DNA from: CAZOLI01 sp964580675
GTDB lineage: Bacteria; Planctomycetota; MHYJ01; CAYXQY01
Direction of reading: 5' to 3'
Length of the DNA: 51,627 nt
Assembly (NCBI GenBank): GCA_964580675.1
Contig: CAZOLI010000021.1
Span: forward strand, 1 to 51,627
Part shown: positions 32,827 through 41,773 of the stretch, one piece after another
How positions within the stretch are numbered: the stretch's first letter is position 1
Layout: the number at the start of each line of letters is the position of its first letter
Position numbers and translations under genes: made by a program
Notes under the pieces: generated by a model
Seen by the model: only the letters and a program-made list of their open reading frames with translations
Databases searched by the model: none
Told to the model about the DNA's origin: nothing

Positions 32827-33567
32827 TTAATTAGATACGTACAGTTCGTCAAGGGACCGGAAGGACTCGTGCTGAATGGACACCATGTTCGTTCCCTCTT
32901 TCCGGTTCGGTACCACACGGTAGATCCGGCCCTCATCATCGGTGGAGAGGACGCGATATTTGTCCCCCCTCACGTGGAGGGCGGTGCAATCGTCGATGGC
33001 CACGCCGATCTGATTGTGTTTTGACACCATCTCCCGAAAATCGTCAACACGTTCCTCGCCGTGAAAGTGCGGGCAACCGAGGCCGCTTATGAAGCCAAGA
33101 CAGGTAACCCGGATGTAATCCCAATCATTCGGATTGTAATAATACATGGAATCACTGTGACCGTGTTCGAACCAGCAGAGGGCTCCTGCGCTGAGACCGG
33201 CCAGAACGGTTCCTTCCTCCATGGCCTCCCGGAGAAGGTGGTCCACACCGAGGTGACGCCACCGCCGCATCATCTTCAGCGTGTTTCCTCCACCAACGTA
33301 GATCAGGTCCGCCGCCCGGATCTGACGTACAATTTTTTCGTCCGCAGGACGGCCTTTTACCAGCAGAAGATCCCGGGTTTCACATCCGAGCTCCGAGCCA
33401 TAAACGTCGTGAAAGCTGTTGATGTATTCGGTATCGTCGCTGCTTGCCGTCGGCAGAAAGAGGACACGGGGCCGGGTTTCTCCGGTCAGGTCCCGGAGGG
33501 TTCGATCGATCCCGATGGTTTCTCTTTCACTCAGGCTGCCGCCCCCGATGGCCACGATGTTTCTCAT
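32827..33567 (-). CDS. Peptidase E / S51-family serine peptidase
   Basis: 246 residues, near the family length of 230. Peptidase E cleaves dipeptides with N-terminal Asp; relatives are cyanophycinases. The nucleophile elbow GLSAGALCWF carries the catalytic Ser, CPHFHGEERVDDF the catalytic His, and IAIGGG ... FLPTASSDDTEYI and YVGGGNTLKMMRRWR are the conserved blocks. The final third has the usual strand pair (CTALHVRGDKYRVLS). No signal peptide: cytosolic. Its ATG overlaps the DUF763 stop by 4 bases, so these two form one operon with DUF763 first. Confidence 0.85.
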   Translation of the reverse strand: MRNIVAIGGGSLSERETIGIDRTLRDLTGETRPRVLFLPTASSDDTEYINSFHDVYGSELGCETRDLLLVKGRPADEKIVRQIRAADLIYVGGGNTLKMMRRWRHLGVDHLLREAMEEGTVLAGLSAGALCWFEHGHSDSMYYYNPNDWDYIRVTCLGFISGLGCPHFHGEERVDDFREMVSKHNQIGVAIDDCTALHVRGDKYRVLSTDDEGRIYRVVPNRKEGTNMVSIQHESFRSLDELYVSN

Positions 33568-34625
33568 TTCAGTTCGGCGAGTTTTTTGAGTGATTTCTTC
33601 TTCTCGGAGTGCTCGACGTCGGATTGATTGATCATTTCCTCAAGAAACGTGATGTTCCGGTCGTACATTTCCCGGTCCACCGGATAGGGATGTCCATCTT
33701 TTCCGCCGTGCGCAAAACTGTAGCGGGCCGGATCTTCGAAACTCGGTTCCTCCCCGTACACAATTTCGGCCAGCATCGTCAGTGCGCGAACCGTTTTGGG
33801 CCCGACCCCCTCGATGCCAAGCAGCTCTTCGTAATCCGCCGGGTCTTCCTGGTAGGTTTTTAAAAACGTGGATTTTAACCGGCCCGGTTGTATGTCGGAG
33901 GGGCTTACGTAATGCCGGTGGGGCAGTTCCATTCTGGTGAACTCATCCAGCAGATCCCATGGATTTTCCCCGGACAGTTCGACGGCGGCCTCGCGGTTCT
34001 TCCGGCTTTTGCGCGACGCGAGGTTTAACACGTGATCGGGCTGTGCCTGGGAACAGACTGCGTTCTGGGGTTCCTCCACAAAATCCTGCAGTTCGTCGGA
34101 AAGCCAGTGGTATCGCCGGGCCGTGCCGTCATCGTCGTTCATGCCCTGCTGAACAACGCACCAGGTTCCGTCCTCGAGGAAAAAGAAGTTGTGGTGGTAC
34201 AGCTGGTAATGATCCTGCACCGCCGCACTGTCCACCCGGGCGGACATTTTGCTGGCGTACACAAGGTCCGCCGGATCCGGATCAGCTTCACCGCAGTATT
34301 CCATTATCTCCTGCGGCGTCCGCCGGGAGGTTCCCCCTTTCCCCCCGCAGATGTACAGGCCCGTGTCCTTTTCGTGACCGGAAAGTCCTTCTTTTAAAGC
34401 CCCGCAAACGGTGGTGGTTACGCCGCTGGAGTGCCAGTCAAATCCCAGCACACAGCCGAATGCCTGAAACCAGGCCGGGTCGGCAAGACGCCGAAGAAGT
34501 TCCTCCGGGCCGAACTCCTCCACGATTACGATCGATAGCGCCCGGGCCATTTTGGTCATTCGTTCGAACAGCCACCTCGGCGCCTTACCACCATGCAGGG
34601 GAAGCGTTGTCTCTCCTTGTTTCAT
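33564..34625 (-). CDS. DUF763 family protein
   Basis: 353 residues, the whole family length. DUF763 proteins are found in archaea and some bacteria and have no proven role. The signature is unmistakable: LPLHGGKAPRWLFERM at 9-24, EEFGPEELLRRLADPAWFQA with FGCVLGFDWHSSG after it, GLYICGGKGGTSRRTPQEI, and HHNFFFLEDGTWCVVQQGMN. A helix-hairpin-helix-like part near residue 270 (ELLGIEGVGPKTVRALTML) suggests DNA or RNA binding. It overlaps the peptidase E gene by 4 bases. Some have called relatives nucleases because of the HhH part; I see no proof. Confidence 0.88.
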   Translation of the reverse strand: MKQGETTLPLHGGKAPRWLFERMTKMARALSIVIVEEFGPEELLRRLADPAWFQAFGCVLGFDWHSSGVTTTVCGALKEGLSGHEKDTGLYICGGKGGTSRRTPQEIMEYCGEADPDPADLVYASKMSARVDSAAVQDHYQLYHHNFFFLEDGTWCVVQQGMNDDDGTARRYHWLSDELQDFVEEPQNAVCSQAQPDHVLNLASRKSRKNREAAVELSGENPWDLLDEFTRMELPHRHYVSPSDIQPGRLKSTFLKTYQEDPADYEELLGIEGVGPKTVRALTMLAEIVYGEEPSFEDPARYSFAHGGKDGHPYPVDREMYDRNITFLEEMINQSDVEHSEKKKSLKKLAELK

Positions 34626-34732
34626 GAATCAACGATGGGCCAGAGGATCCGAAGTAGAGGGCCGGGGGGAGTACGGACACACCGTGTTTCCTGAGCTGGA
34701 CAACGGAACGACCCCCTCCTCGGTACGCATGT

Positions 34733-35626
34733 TTACTTCGGTTGTTCGGTATCGTACCGAATGGACAGGGACACGTTCAGGTGTTTTACGTGAAACCGGT
34801 TGTGGCCGGATTCCTTCTGGAATGAAATACCCGGGGGATCCGTGCGAAGTGAAAAGGAGACCGGTTTTTGCCGCGTAACGTCGTATAGCAGTTTGCCTTT
34901 CAATTTTTGTTCGTTTTCCTCGTTCTCGACGCCACCGGATGCGAATTTGACGGTAATGCCGATGACCGCCACGTTCTGGTCTCCGTCCTTCTTCATCTCC
35001 CGGAGTTTGCATTCGGCCGATTCCACCTCCGGCACGGAAGACATCGGCTCCTCCTCGGCGTCCGTGGAAACGAAGTACGACAGCGGATTTTTCAGGGTGG
35101 GGTTCCAGGTACTCTTTTTGTAGTCCACGTCCGCCGGCGGGAGAAAATATTCGTAGAGTTCCATGCCGGAAACCTGATTGAGGACGTCATCCGGAAGATC
35201 GTAGTTGTCCCGGTTGATGGTGTATGCACCTTTCTTTGAGTTCCAGTCCAGTAAGATCCGTTTGTTCTGAAGGGGACTGACCTCCTTTTCGAATTTCGAT
35301 CCCTTGCCCACCTGTTTCCGGGATTTTGCATCTATGTAATGGTGACGAAACCGGGTGGGTCGATCACCGCTCTGTTTCTCCACTTTCTTCACGTACTTCC
35401 GGTTCTGAATTTTTTGAATGTGTTTGCTGGACACCTCATCGTCTCCGGACAGAATGGTGAGCCGGCAGGACATTTTGGACTGATAGGAGACCACCCATTT
35501 TTCTCCTTCTTCGTAGGTTGTTCGGAGCGTTTTCTGGTCGGAGGCGTCCTGACCGCTCAACCGCGGCACACTGAGGAGAAGAACCGCTGTAACGATCCCC
35601 GAAAAAATAATTCTTGACGTGTTCAT
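34733..35626 (-). CDS. Exported beta-rich protein of unknown function
   Basis: 297 residues. Signal peptide MNTSRIIFSGIVTAVLLLSV with cleavage near RLSGQ. The mature part starts with RTTYEEGEKWVVSYQSKMSC and consists of long strands, with ILLDWNSKKGAYTINRDNYD and, later, GKLLYDVTRQKPVSFSLRTD. The outline (long beta hairpins, a middle loop, then a late G-x-L-x-Y/F-D strand) resembles that of the exported protein at 12757, but no run of identity supports common descent. It lies alone, between DUF763 and the PqqD-like gene, all on the minus strand. No sigma54-type promoter was found. Confidence 0.75.
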   Translation of the reverse strand: MNTSRIIFSGIVTAVLLLSVPRLSGQDASDQKTLRTTYEEGEKWVVSYQSKMSCRLTILSGDDEVSSKHIQKIQNRKYVKKVEKQSGDRPTRFRHHYIDAKSRKQVGKGSKFEKEVSPLQNKRILLDWNSKKGAYTINRDNYDLPDDVLNQVSGMELYEYFLPPADVDYKKSTWNPTLKNPLSYFVSTDAEEEPMSSVPEVESAECKLREMKKDGDQNVAVIGITVKFASGGVENEENEQKLKGKLLYDVTRQKPVSFSLRTDPPGISFQKESGHNRFHVKHLNVSLSIRYDTEQPK

Positions 35627-35837
35627 GCCGGCGTTGCTATAACAGGATGAGATCTTGTGGTCTGCCGGGCATCGTTCGATCCGATGATTACCTCCGGCAG
35701 AACTGTTCCAGATCAGGACAATTTCCCCAAAGAATCCGATGTTCCCGATCAGAACGACTATACGTCATTAAATTCCGTATGTCAACAGAACGGTCCGTTG
35801 CGGCGGCGGACGGATTCTGCTGATGTACGTTGAGTGT

Positions 35838-36125
35838 TCAGGTGATCGGTTCGATCAGGTCTTTTTCCTGAAGAAGATCAAGAAAGGAAACCACGTCCTC
35901 CCGGGCCTGATCTTCGCTAACGTTAAAGGATGCACAGAGCTGTTCGACGAGGTCCGAAACGGACTGTTTCTGTTCAAGGGAGGACAGAATCTGCTTTCCG
36001 GTTTCGTTGGTCCGGTGAAGTTCCTGGTTTCGGGGCTGGACCAGTATAAATTCATCCTCCACCTCCTGGTAGGCCACCTCTTCCTTTAGGCGAAATTTGT
36101 CGGAGGATTCGGAACGTTCATTCAT
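35838..36125 (-). CDS. PqqD-like (RRE-fold) protein in the flagellar-switch gene run
   Basis: 95 residues with the PqqD pattern: KFRLKEEVAYQEVEDEFIL, RNQELHRTNETGKQILSSL, and an HTH end SVSDLVEQLCASFNVSEDQA with REDVVSFLDLLQEKDLI. PqqD-fold proteins bind leader peptides for radical-SAM enzymes or other modifying enzymes. There is no radical-SAM or precursor-peptide gene in the window; it lies 4 bases after fliN. It might be unrelated to the flagellum and only share its mRNA, or have been recruited to bind a motor-switch tail. The long spacer downstream shows that it ends the run. Confidence 0.8.
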   Translation of the reverse strand: MNERSESSDKFRLKEEVAYQEVEDEFILVQPRNQELHRTNETGKQILSSLEQKQSVSDLVEQLCASFNVSEDQAREDVVSFLDLLQEKDLIEPIT

Positions 36126-36129
36126 TTGT

Positions 36130-36585
36130 CTATTTCTGGTGGTGTTGGAACATTTTGATGGTACTTTCCGCGTCCTTTATGTCTCTGACACGGAAGCCAA
36201 AGTGTTCACCCACTTTGACGGTCTCTCCCTTTGCAATTTCCTCCTGTCCGATGCACAGTTGAAGCGGTTCCTCGAGCGGCTTTCCGAGCTGAAGCACCAT
36301 GCCGGATCGTATGGACAGGACGTCTTTGAGCTTCATTTTTTTACGCGCCAGAATGGCCACGAGTGGTACCTGTATATCGAGGATTCGCTGAACGGATTGG
36401 GGAAGGTCGCTCATGTCAACGCTTTCCTCGGAGACCTCCACCATCTGGGCAGGGCCGGTCTGAAGTTCCCCTTCTTTTTCGGGTTCCCCTTCCGAGACGT
36501 CGGGCTGTTCCTCCAGTTCTTCCTCAAAAAGGGCCTCGATTTCTTCTTCCGAAAGATCGGAGGCGTCTTTCGCTTCTTCTTCCAT
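36130..36585 (-). CDS. fliN: Flagellar motor switch protein FliN
   Basis: 151 residues. A long acidic head (LSEEEIEALFEEELEEQPDV) is followed by a SpoA (surface presentation of antigens) domain: VQRILDIQVPLVAILARKKM, KLKDVLSIRSGMVLQLGKPL, VKVGEHFGFRVRDI. FliN forms the lower ring of the flagellar C-ring with FliM and FliG and controls export and rotation. The head is longer than in enteric FliN and fits the FliY/FliN type without a CheC part. Its ATG follows the fliM stop without a gap (TAAATG), so both are translated together. Confidence 0.9.
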   Translation of the reverse strand: MEEEAKDASDLSEEEIEALFEEELEEQPDVSEGEPEKEGELQTGPAQMVEVSEESVDMSDLPQSVQRILDIQVPLVAILARKKMKLKDVLSIRSGMVLQLGKPLEEPLQLCIGQEEIAKGETVKVGEHFGFRVRDIKDAESTIKMFQHHQK

Positions 36586-37653
36586 TTATTCCTGCTCCTC
36601 CTTCAGTGATTCCTGGGCGATGTTGATGAGTTCCTCTTCCATTTCTTCGTCCGAATCAATGGGGCCGGTTATTTTTACGGCCCGGTGGTTCTTCCGGCCG
36701 ACCCCCGGCTGTCCCAGGTATTTTTCCTTGTCCCCCACCCGGATCACCACCGGTTCATCCTGGGATTTGTCGGTACGGATTTTGTCTCCCGGTTTGAGGT
36801 TGATCAGGTCCTCAAAGGAAATTTTGGTCTTGACCAGGTCGACCACCAGTTCCAGTGTGGCTTCTTTCAGTTTTGCGGCAATTTTCGACCTGCTTTTCTC
36901 TTTGTCCACGTCTTCCTCTTCCCGGGAGTAACCGTACCAGGTCTGTGGCGTAAGTTCAGCAATTACCGGTTCCAGTACCATGAACGGGACACAGAGGTTC
37001 ATCATGCCGGAATGCTCCCCCATAACCATCTCAAAGGAAATGAGGATGACCAGTTCATTCGGGGGAATGACCTGTATCAGCTGAGGATTCGACTCCTGCT
37101 GCTCGACGTCGAACGATATTCCTTCCTGGATTTTCTCCCATTCGGTTTCCAGTTCCTCCAGGGAACGATCAAGGATACCGTCAATAATTTTCCACTCAAT
37201 TTCCGTCAGTGGCCGGTCGGGCACGTCCGATCGGATGTCCCCTCCTCCCATCAACCGGTCGTAAATCGGAAACACGATAGAGGGGTTCATCTCCAGGAGA
37301 ATGTTTCCGTCTATCGGGTCACAGTTTACAACGTTAAAGAACGTCGGGTTGGGCAGCCCCATGATAAATTCGGAGTACGTGATCTGATCCACCGCATCCA
37401 GCTTAAGCTCCACCACGGTTCGTAAATGTTCCGAGAGAGAAGCACTTAAATTCCGGGCGTAAACCTCGTGCAGCATTTCGATGGAGCGAAGCTGATCCCT
37501 CGATACACGTTCCGGTCTCTTGAAGTCGTACGTAGAGATGTCCCCGCCCGGAATTTCCTGTCCGAGGTCAATGTCCACACCCTTGGTAGACGCCGCCTCA
37601 AGCAGGGCATCCACCTCTTCCTGATCCAGTAATTCGGATTCTTCCTCGGCCAT
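36586..37653 (-). CDS. fliM: Flagellar motor switch protein FliM
   Basis: 355 residues, family length. The N-terminal LLDQEEVDALLEA is the FliM motif that binds phosphorylated CheY (LSQxEIDALL type). The middle is a CheC-like domain: YDFKRPERVSRDQLRSIEML, ARNLSASLSEHLRTVVELKL, and YDRLMGGGDI. The C-terminal SpoA domain (LELVVDLVKTKISFEDLINL, KPGDKI, and VIRVGDKEKYLGQPG) pairs with FliN. It sits at the centre of the C-ring and sets rotation sense. It is followed at once by fliN and preceded by an FtsB-like gene (10 bases). Other flagellar genes are not in the window. Confidence 0.95.
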   Translation of the reverse strand: MAEEESELLDQEEVDALLEAASTKGVDIDLGQEIPGGDISTYDFKRPERVSRDQLRSIEMLHEVYARNLSASLSEHLRTVVELKLDAVDQITYSEFIMGLPNPTFFNVVNCDPIDGNILLEMNPSIVFPIYDRLMGGGDIRSDVPDRPLTEIEWKIIDGILDRSLEELETEWEKIQEGISFDVEQQESNPQLIQVIPPNELVILISFEMVMGEHSGMMNLCVPFMVLEPVIAELTPQTWYGYSREEEDVDKEKSRSKIAAKLKEATLELVVDLVKTKISFEDLINLKPGDKIRTDKSQDEPVVIRVGDKEKYLGQPGVGRKNHRAVKITGPIDSDEEMEEELINIAQESLKEEQE

Positions 37654-37663
37654 GCTTCCTCCT

Positions 37664-37981
37664 TTATTCCACGAGACGGTATTCGTTCTTTTTCAGCATG
37701 TTCATTTCGTCACGGAGCACTCTCTTAATTGCGGCCGGATCGTTCTTTAGCCGTGTTCTTCGCCGTTCCAGTTCGCGGTTTTTCTCCGTCAGCGTTTGGT
37801 TCCGCTCCTTCAGGTTCCGGTATTTCTGCCGGAGTTCCTGATGCTCCTCCCGGGCGTTCCGGTACACGAAAAGAAGACCCACCGAAAGCACGACGCAAAA
37901 TCCGTAAAGAAGAAACTGCCCCATTTTTCTGGTGATCCGGCGGGCAATTCCTTCCGATGGATCCGTTTTATCCCTGCTCAT
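37664..37981 (-). CDS. FtsB/DivIC-like septum formation initiator
   Basis: 105 residues with the outline of FtsB/DivIC: short basic cytosolic head (ARRITRKMG), one helix (QFLLYGFCVVLSVGLLFVY), a strong coiled coil (EHQELRQKYRNLKERNQTLT) and the family end NDPAAIKRVLRDEMNMLKKN, which matches the E-R-x-A-R-E-E-L-g-m-v-k part. FtsB bridges FtsL and FtsQ at the septum. It lies 10 bases before fliM, so the gene opens a run with flagellar-switch genes. Its role in division is inferred; a membrane coiled coil of another kind is possible. Confidence 0.75.
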   Translation of the reverse strand: MSRDKTDPSEGIARRITRKMGQFLLYGFCVVLSVGLLFVYRNAREEHQELRQKYRNLKERNQTLTEKNRELERRRTRLKNDPAAIKRVLRDEMNMLKKNEYRLVE

Positions 37982-38181
37982 TATTCATGTTAACAAAGGC
38001 AACTGGTCTGGTCAACGAATTTTTCGGGGAGTAAGGGGCTATTTCAGACAAATCCTTTCGCCCGAATCCCGATTTCATTACAATAATCGGTACGTCCGCG
38101 TGGGCCGTAAAGATGGTTACCGTATTCTTAATCGACCACTGTGAATAAAAATATCCAGTTCGGGGACGGGCAACCACCCCG

Positions 38182-38210
38182 TTGATTCATCTGTTGTATG
38201 CCTGTAATTT
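38182..38210 (+). promoter_or_regulatory. Possible sigma70-type promoter of psd-pssA
   Basis: TTGATT, 17 bases, TAATTT. Transcription would start near 38217, just before the ATG at 38230, so the leader would be about 13 bases; GGGAG at 38213-38217 would be partly lost. Spacing is right but the short leader lowers trust. Confidence 0.35.
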
Positions 38211-38229
38211 ACGGGAGAAGTGGATCGCG

Positions 38230-38946
38230 ATGATTTCGCCGCACGGAAAACGGGAGATTGTTGCATCGGCCATAGCCACCATCGTACTGGTGTTGGTCTG
38301 TGGCCGGTACATGCCTTATCTAATTCCGTTGCCGGTCCTCGCGTTTCTTTTTGTGATTTCGTTCTTCCGGGATCCCGACCGAACCGTCCCCGATCGGGAC
38401 GATGTGCTCGTTTCACCGGCGGACGGAACGATAACGGACGTAACGATGGTGAACGCCTCCCCCCTTGAAGAATCCCGGTGCCGCCGAATCGGCATTTTTC
38501 TTTCCGTCCTGAACTGTCACGTCAATCGGTCGCCGGGAGATGGAACGGTAACAAACATCGAATATCAGGAAGGCGCATTTCACAACGCCATGTCGGACGA
38601 GGCGTCCGCGGAGAACGAAAGCAACGCAATTGTGGTTGAACAGGACGGCGGGTCGTTCGCCGTGAAACAGATTGCCGGGTTGCTTGCCCGCCGCATCGTC
38701 TGTTCGGTTTCGGAGGGGGAGGAAGTGTTCCGGGGCGAGAGAATTGGCATAATAAAATTCGGTTCCCGGACGGAACTCTTCGTTCCGGAGAACAGGTCCT
38801 TTCAGGTGGCCGTCGAGGAAGGAGATCATGTGTATGGCGGTCACACGATTCTGGGCACGTTTGTATCGAAGCCGGACGAGGAAAGTGGTTCACAAACCAG
38901 TGGAGAGGTCACGAAACATGAACAGGAAAAACAACCAGCCGGATAA
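38230..38946 (+). CDS. psd: Phosphatidylserine decarboxylase (short, archaeal-type)
   Basis: 238 residues from ATG 38230; the upstream TTG would only add 16 poor residues and overlap the likely promoter. It turns phosphatidylserine into phosphatidylethanolamine at the membrane. Two helices come first (ASAIATIVLVLVCGRYMPYL). FFRDPDRTVPDRDDVLVSPA, RRIGIFLSVLNCHVNRSPGD and GERIGIIKFGSRTELFVP are family blocks. The chain cleaves itself between Gly178 and Ser179 in FGS, and the Ser becomes the pyruvoyl group. The short type is common in PVC bacteria and archaea. It overlaps pssA by 29 bases. Confidence 0.92.
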   Translation: MISPHGKREIVASAIATIVLVLVCGRYMPYLIPLPVLAFLFVISFFRDPDRTVPDRDDVLVSPADGTITDVTMVNASPLEESRCRRIGIFLSVLNCHVNRSPGDGTVTNIEYQEGAFHNAMSDEASAENESNAIVVEQDGGSFAVKQIAGLLARRIVCSVSEGEEVFRGERIGIIKFGSRTELFVPENRSFQVAVEEGDHVYGGHTILGTFVSKPDEESGSQTSGEVTKHEQEKQPAG

Positions 38947-39784
38947 AGAAGGTTCGGAGAAGGTAAACCGGCTCGTTATTCTGCCGAGCCTGGTGACCCT
39001 GGCGAACGCCCTTGTGGGTCTTATGGCCGTCGGGGAGACCTTTAAGGCGATACAGGATTCCTCGGTTATGCATCTTCGCAACGCGGCCTGGTTTATTCTG
39101 GCCGCGATGGTGTTCGATGCACTGGACGGGAAAATAGCCAGACTGACGGGGGCTTCTTCGTCGTTTGGTGTCGAACTTGATTCCCTGAGTGACGCCGTGA
39201 GTTTCGGGATTGCGCCCGCCATGCTCGTGTTTGCCTCCATTCTCCGTCTTCGGGAAGCAGGGGGACCCCATCCGTTTCTCGAACGGCTCAGTTTTCCGAT
39301 TTCGGCCCTGTACGTGTTCTGTGTGCTGGTTCGCCTGGCCCGGTTTAACGTGGAGAAGGATCCGGAAGCCAAGGAACACGGGGACTTCGTCGGGCTGCCT
39401 ACGCCGGCGGCCGCCGGCGCCGTCGCGTCCGGGTTTTTGATGTCCATGACCCTTATGGAAACAATTTACGAAAAACCACTCAATTTTGAGCAGGCGGTTC
39501 AGACATATCCGCTCAAGGCGGTTCTTCAGATTGCTCCCTGGGTTGTGTTCACGCTTTCGATTCTCATGATTAGCCGGATCCGTTATAGTCACATGATGAG
39601 TCGGGTGTTCAGCAAAGAAACATCCTTCCGGTACACCATGACCTTCATTGTCTGTGTGGTGCTTCTGATTATCTATCCGGAATTATCCCTGGCACTGATT
39701 TTCTTCATTTATCTTGGATCCGGTCCGCTGAATGCGTTGCGGGAAATGCTGATTAATGTGGCCAGTGCACCGGACGGAGGATGA
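38918..39784 (+). CDS. pssA: CDP-diacylglycerol--serine O-phosphatidyltransferase
   Basis: 288 residues from ATG 38918. A CDP-alcohol phosphatidyltransferase: it joins serine to CDP-diacylglycerol to form phosphatidylserine, the substrate of the preceding Psd. The catalytic motif D-x2-DG-x2-AR-x8-G-x3-D-x3-D is complete: DALDGKIARLTG with SFGVELDSLSD after three residues. The serine-type sequence SFGIAPA follows, then about seven helices. It overlaps psd by 29 bases, so the pair makes phosphatidylethanolamine as a two-step unit. The charged end of the Psd reading frame forms the overlap. Confidence 0.93.
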   Translation: MNRKNNQPDKEGSEKVNRLVILPSLVTLANALVGLMAVGETFKAIQDSSVMHLRNAAWFILAAMVFDALDGKIARLTGASSSFGVELDSLSDAVSFGIAPAMLVFASILRLREAGGPHPFLERLSFPISALYVFCVLVRLARFNVEKDPEAKEHGDFVGLPTPAAAGAVASGFLMSMTLMETIYEKPLNFEQAVQTYPLKAVLQIAPWVVFTLSILMISRIRYSHMMSRVFSKETSFRYTMTFIVCVVLLIIYPELSLALIFFIYLGSGPLNALREMLINVASAPDGG

Positions 39785-39997
39785 TTCACGGGGGGTCCTG
39801 GATCGAATCAGAAATCCCTGACGTCCCGGAAGAGAGGAAATTGGCCGTCGTGAAATGAAGCCCGGATTCCGATATGGTGATTCTGCAGATTTCTGTGCAC
39901 CGTTCGGTCCGGAGAAAATTACCGTTCCGGTGAACGTCATGTCGGATTACCGCAGATGAACGTATGTTGTTCTACTTCGAATGGATTCTTAAGGACC

Positions 39998-41773
39998 ATG
40001 AAACGATCAGAGAGTTTTTTGCAGACGAGACGCGAACGTCCGAGTGATGCCGAGTCCACCGGGTACGCATACCTGAAGCAGGCCGGTTACGTCGAGAGCA
40101 TCGGAACGGGGATTTTTCAGTACCTGCCGCTTGGAACACGTGTGGTGCAGAGCATTGAAAACATCATGCGTGAGGAGATGAATGCGGTGGGAGGACAGGA
40201 AGTTCGGATGCCCGTGGTACACCCGGAGGATTTATGGCGAGAGTCCGGTCGCTGGGATGAATTTGGCCCGGAACTTCTGAAGTTTCAGGACCGTACCGGG
40301 AGTCAGCTGGCCCTGGCCCCCACGCACGAAGAAACGATTACGAAAATGGTTCGGAACAACGTCCAGTCCTATCGGGATCTTCCGTTCATGCTGTACCAGA
40401 TTCAGACCAAGTTTCGTGATGAACCCCGGGCCCGGGGAGGATTGATCCGTGTGCGGGAATTTACCATGAAAGATGGATATAGTTTCCATCGTGACGCGGA
40501 GGATCTCGATGCGTACTACCCGGACGTCCGTGAAGCATACGTTCGTATTTTTCGGCGGTGCGGTGTGGATCCGGCGGTGATCTCGGCTGATCCGGGGGTT
40601 ATGGGAGGGGCCGAATCGCACGAATTTATGCTGCCCGCGGAAATCGGTGAGGACCAGCTGGTCTCCTGTTCGGATTGTGATTACACCATGAATCAGGAAA
40701 CCGCCACTGTGTCCCGGTCGTATCCCGGCCCGGAAGAGAAACCGGCGGAGGTGGAAGAAGTGGAGACCCCTGACTGTCAGACCATTCAGGACGTTGCGGA
40801 ACACCTCGACGTGCCGGAGGAGAAAACGGCAAAGGCCGTTTTCTACACGGAGAAGAACAGTTCGGATGGCTCGTTGATCTTTGCCCTGATTCGCGGTGAC
40901 CTCGGCATCCACGAAGCAAAACTGGAGCATGTTGTGGATGCTGATGAGTTGACGGCGGCCGGCGAAGGCAGAATTCGTGAAACCGGTGCCGTTCCGGGGT
41001 ATGCCTCACCCCTGGAACTCAGTGGCGACGTGACCATCGTCGTCGACACCTCTATTCCCGAGGTGCCAAATTTTGTCGCCGGAGCAAACAGGGAAGGCTA
41101 TCACCTGAGGAACGTAAACTTCGAACGGGATATTGACGCCGATCACGTGGCCGATATCGCCGAGGCCCGGGAAGGAGATCCCTGTCCGGAATGCGAGGCG
41201 GAACTGGAGACGTCCGAATGTATTGAACTCGGACATATATTTAAGCTCGGAACCCGGTACAGTGAAACCATGGACGCAACGTACCAGGATCAGGACGGCA
41301 ATACCCGGCCGATTGTGATGGGCTGTTACGGCATCGGCCCGGATCGCCTCCTTGCCGCGGTGGCGGAATCGTGGCACGACGAAAACGGTCTCACGTGGCC
41401 TCCCGAAGTAGCTCCTTACAGTGTTACGGTACTCCCCGTGGGAAGCAGTGGCACGGAACAGAACGAAAAAGCAGCCGACATTTACCGGAACCTGCGGGAG
41501 AAAGGCATTCAAACGATCCTCGATGATCGGGACAAGCAAAGCGGGGTCAAATTCAACGATGCCGAATTGATCGGAACCCCTCTGTTTGTGATTGTCGGCC
41601 CGAGAGGTCTTGAGGAAAACACCGTTGATCTTCAGCGTCGGATTGACGGAGAGACCCGGAAAGTAAACCTGGACGACGATATCGCGGCCGCCGTTCAGGA
41701 CGAGCTGGAGAACCTCCGGAACGAAATCCGGCCAAAACCCAACGCGGAGGCGGAAAACGATTTTACTCCCTAA
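39998..41773 (+). CDS. proS: Prolyl-tRNA synthetase (bacterial type, with editing domain)
   Basis: 591 residues from ATG 39998, typical for the type with an inserted editing domain. It charges tRNA-Pro. Class II motif 1 is LGTRVVQSIENIMREEMNAV; motif 2 is FRDEPRARGGLIRVREFTMK; motif 3 is MGCYGIGPDRLLAAV. Between motifs 2 and 3 (about residues 225-405) lies the YbaK-like editing insertion that clears Ala-tRNA-Pro, with EEKTAKAVFYTE, FALIRGDLGIHEAKLE and IVVDTSIPEVPNFVAG. The anticodon domain ends it (VTVLPVGSSG, LDDRDKQSGVKFNDAELIGT). A tRNA-Pro gene is in the same window at 49855, not linked. The tail is very acidic. Confidence 0.96.
   Translation: MKRSESFLQTRRERPSDAESTGYAYLKQAGYVESIGTGIFQYLPLGTRVVQSIENIMREEMNAVGGQEVRMPVVHPEDLWRESGRWDEFGPELLKFQDRTGSQLALAPTHEETITKMVRNNVQSYRDLPFMLYQIQTKFRDEPRARGGLIRVREFTMKDGYSFHRDAEDLDAYYPDVREAYVRIFRRCGVDPAVISADPGVMGGAESHEFMLPAEIGEDQLVSCSDCDYTMNQETATVSRSYPGPEEKPAEVEEVETPDCQTIQDVAEHLDVPEEKTAKAVFYTEKNSSDGSLIFALIRGDLGIHEAKLEHVVDADELTAAGEGRIRETGAVPGYASPLELSGDVTIVVDTSIPEVPNFVAGANREGYHLRNVNFERDIDADHVADIAEAREGDPCPECEAELETSECIELGHIFKLGTRYSETMDATYQDQDGNTRPIVMGCYGIGPDRLLAAVAESWHDENGLTWPPEVAPYSVTVLPVGSSGTEQNEKAADIYRNLREKGIQTILDDRDKQSGVKFNDAELIGTPLFVIVGPRGLEENTVDLQRRIDGETRKVNLDDDIAAAVQDELENLRNEIRPKPNAEAENDFTP

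Noticed and set aside
35690..35720. GG-N10-GC spacing upstream of the exported protein at 34733-35626
   Set aside because: The -12 reads ATGC and the -24 CGGATC; too far from TGGCAC/TTGC to call a sigma54 promoter.
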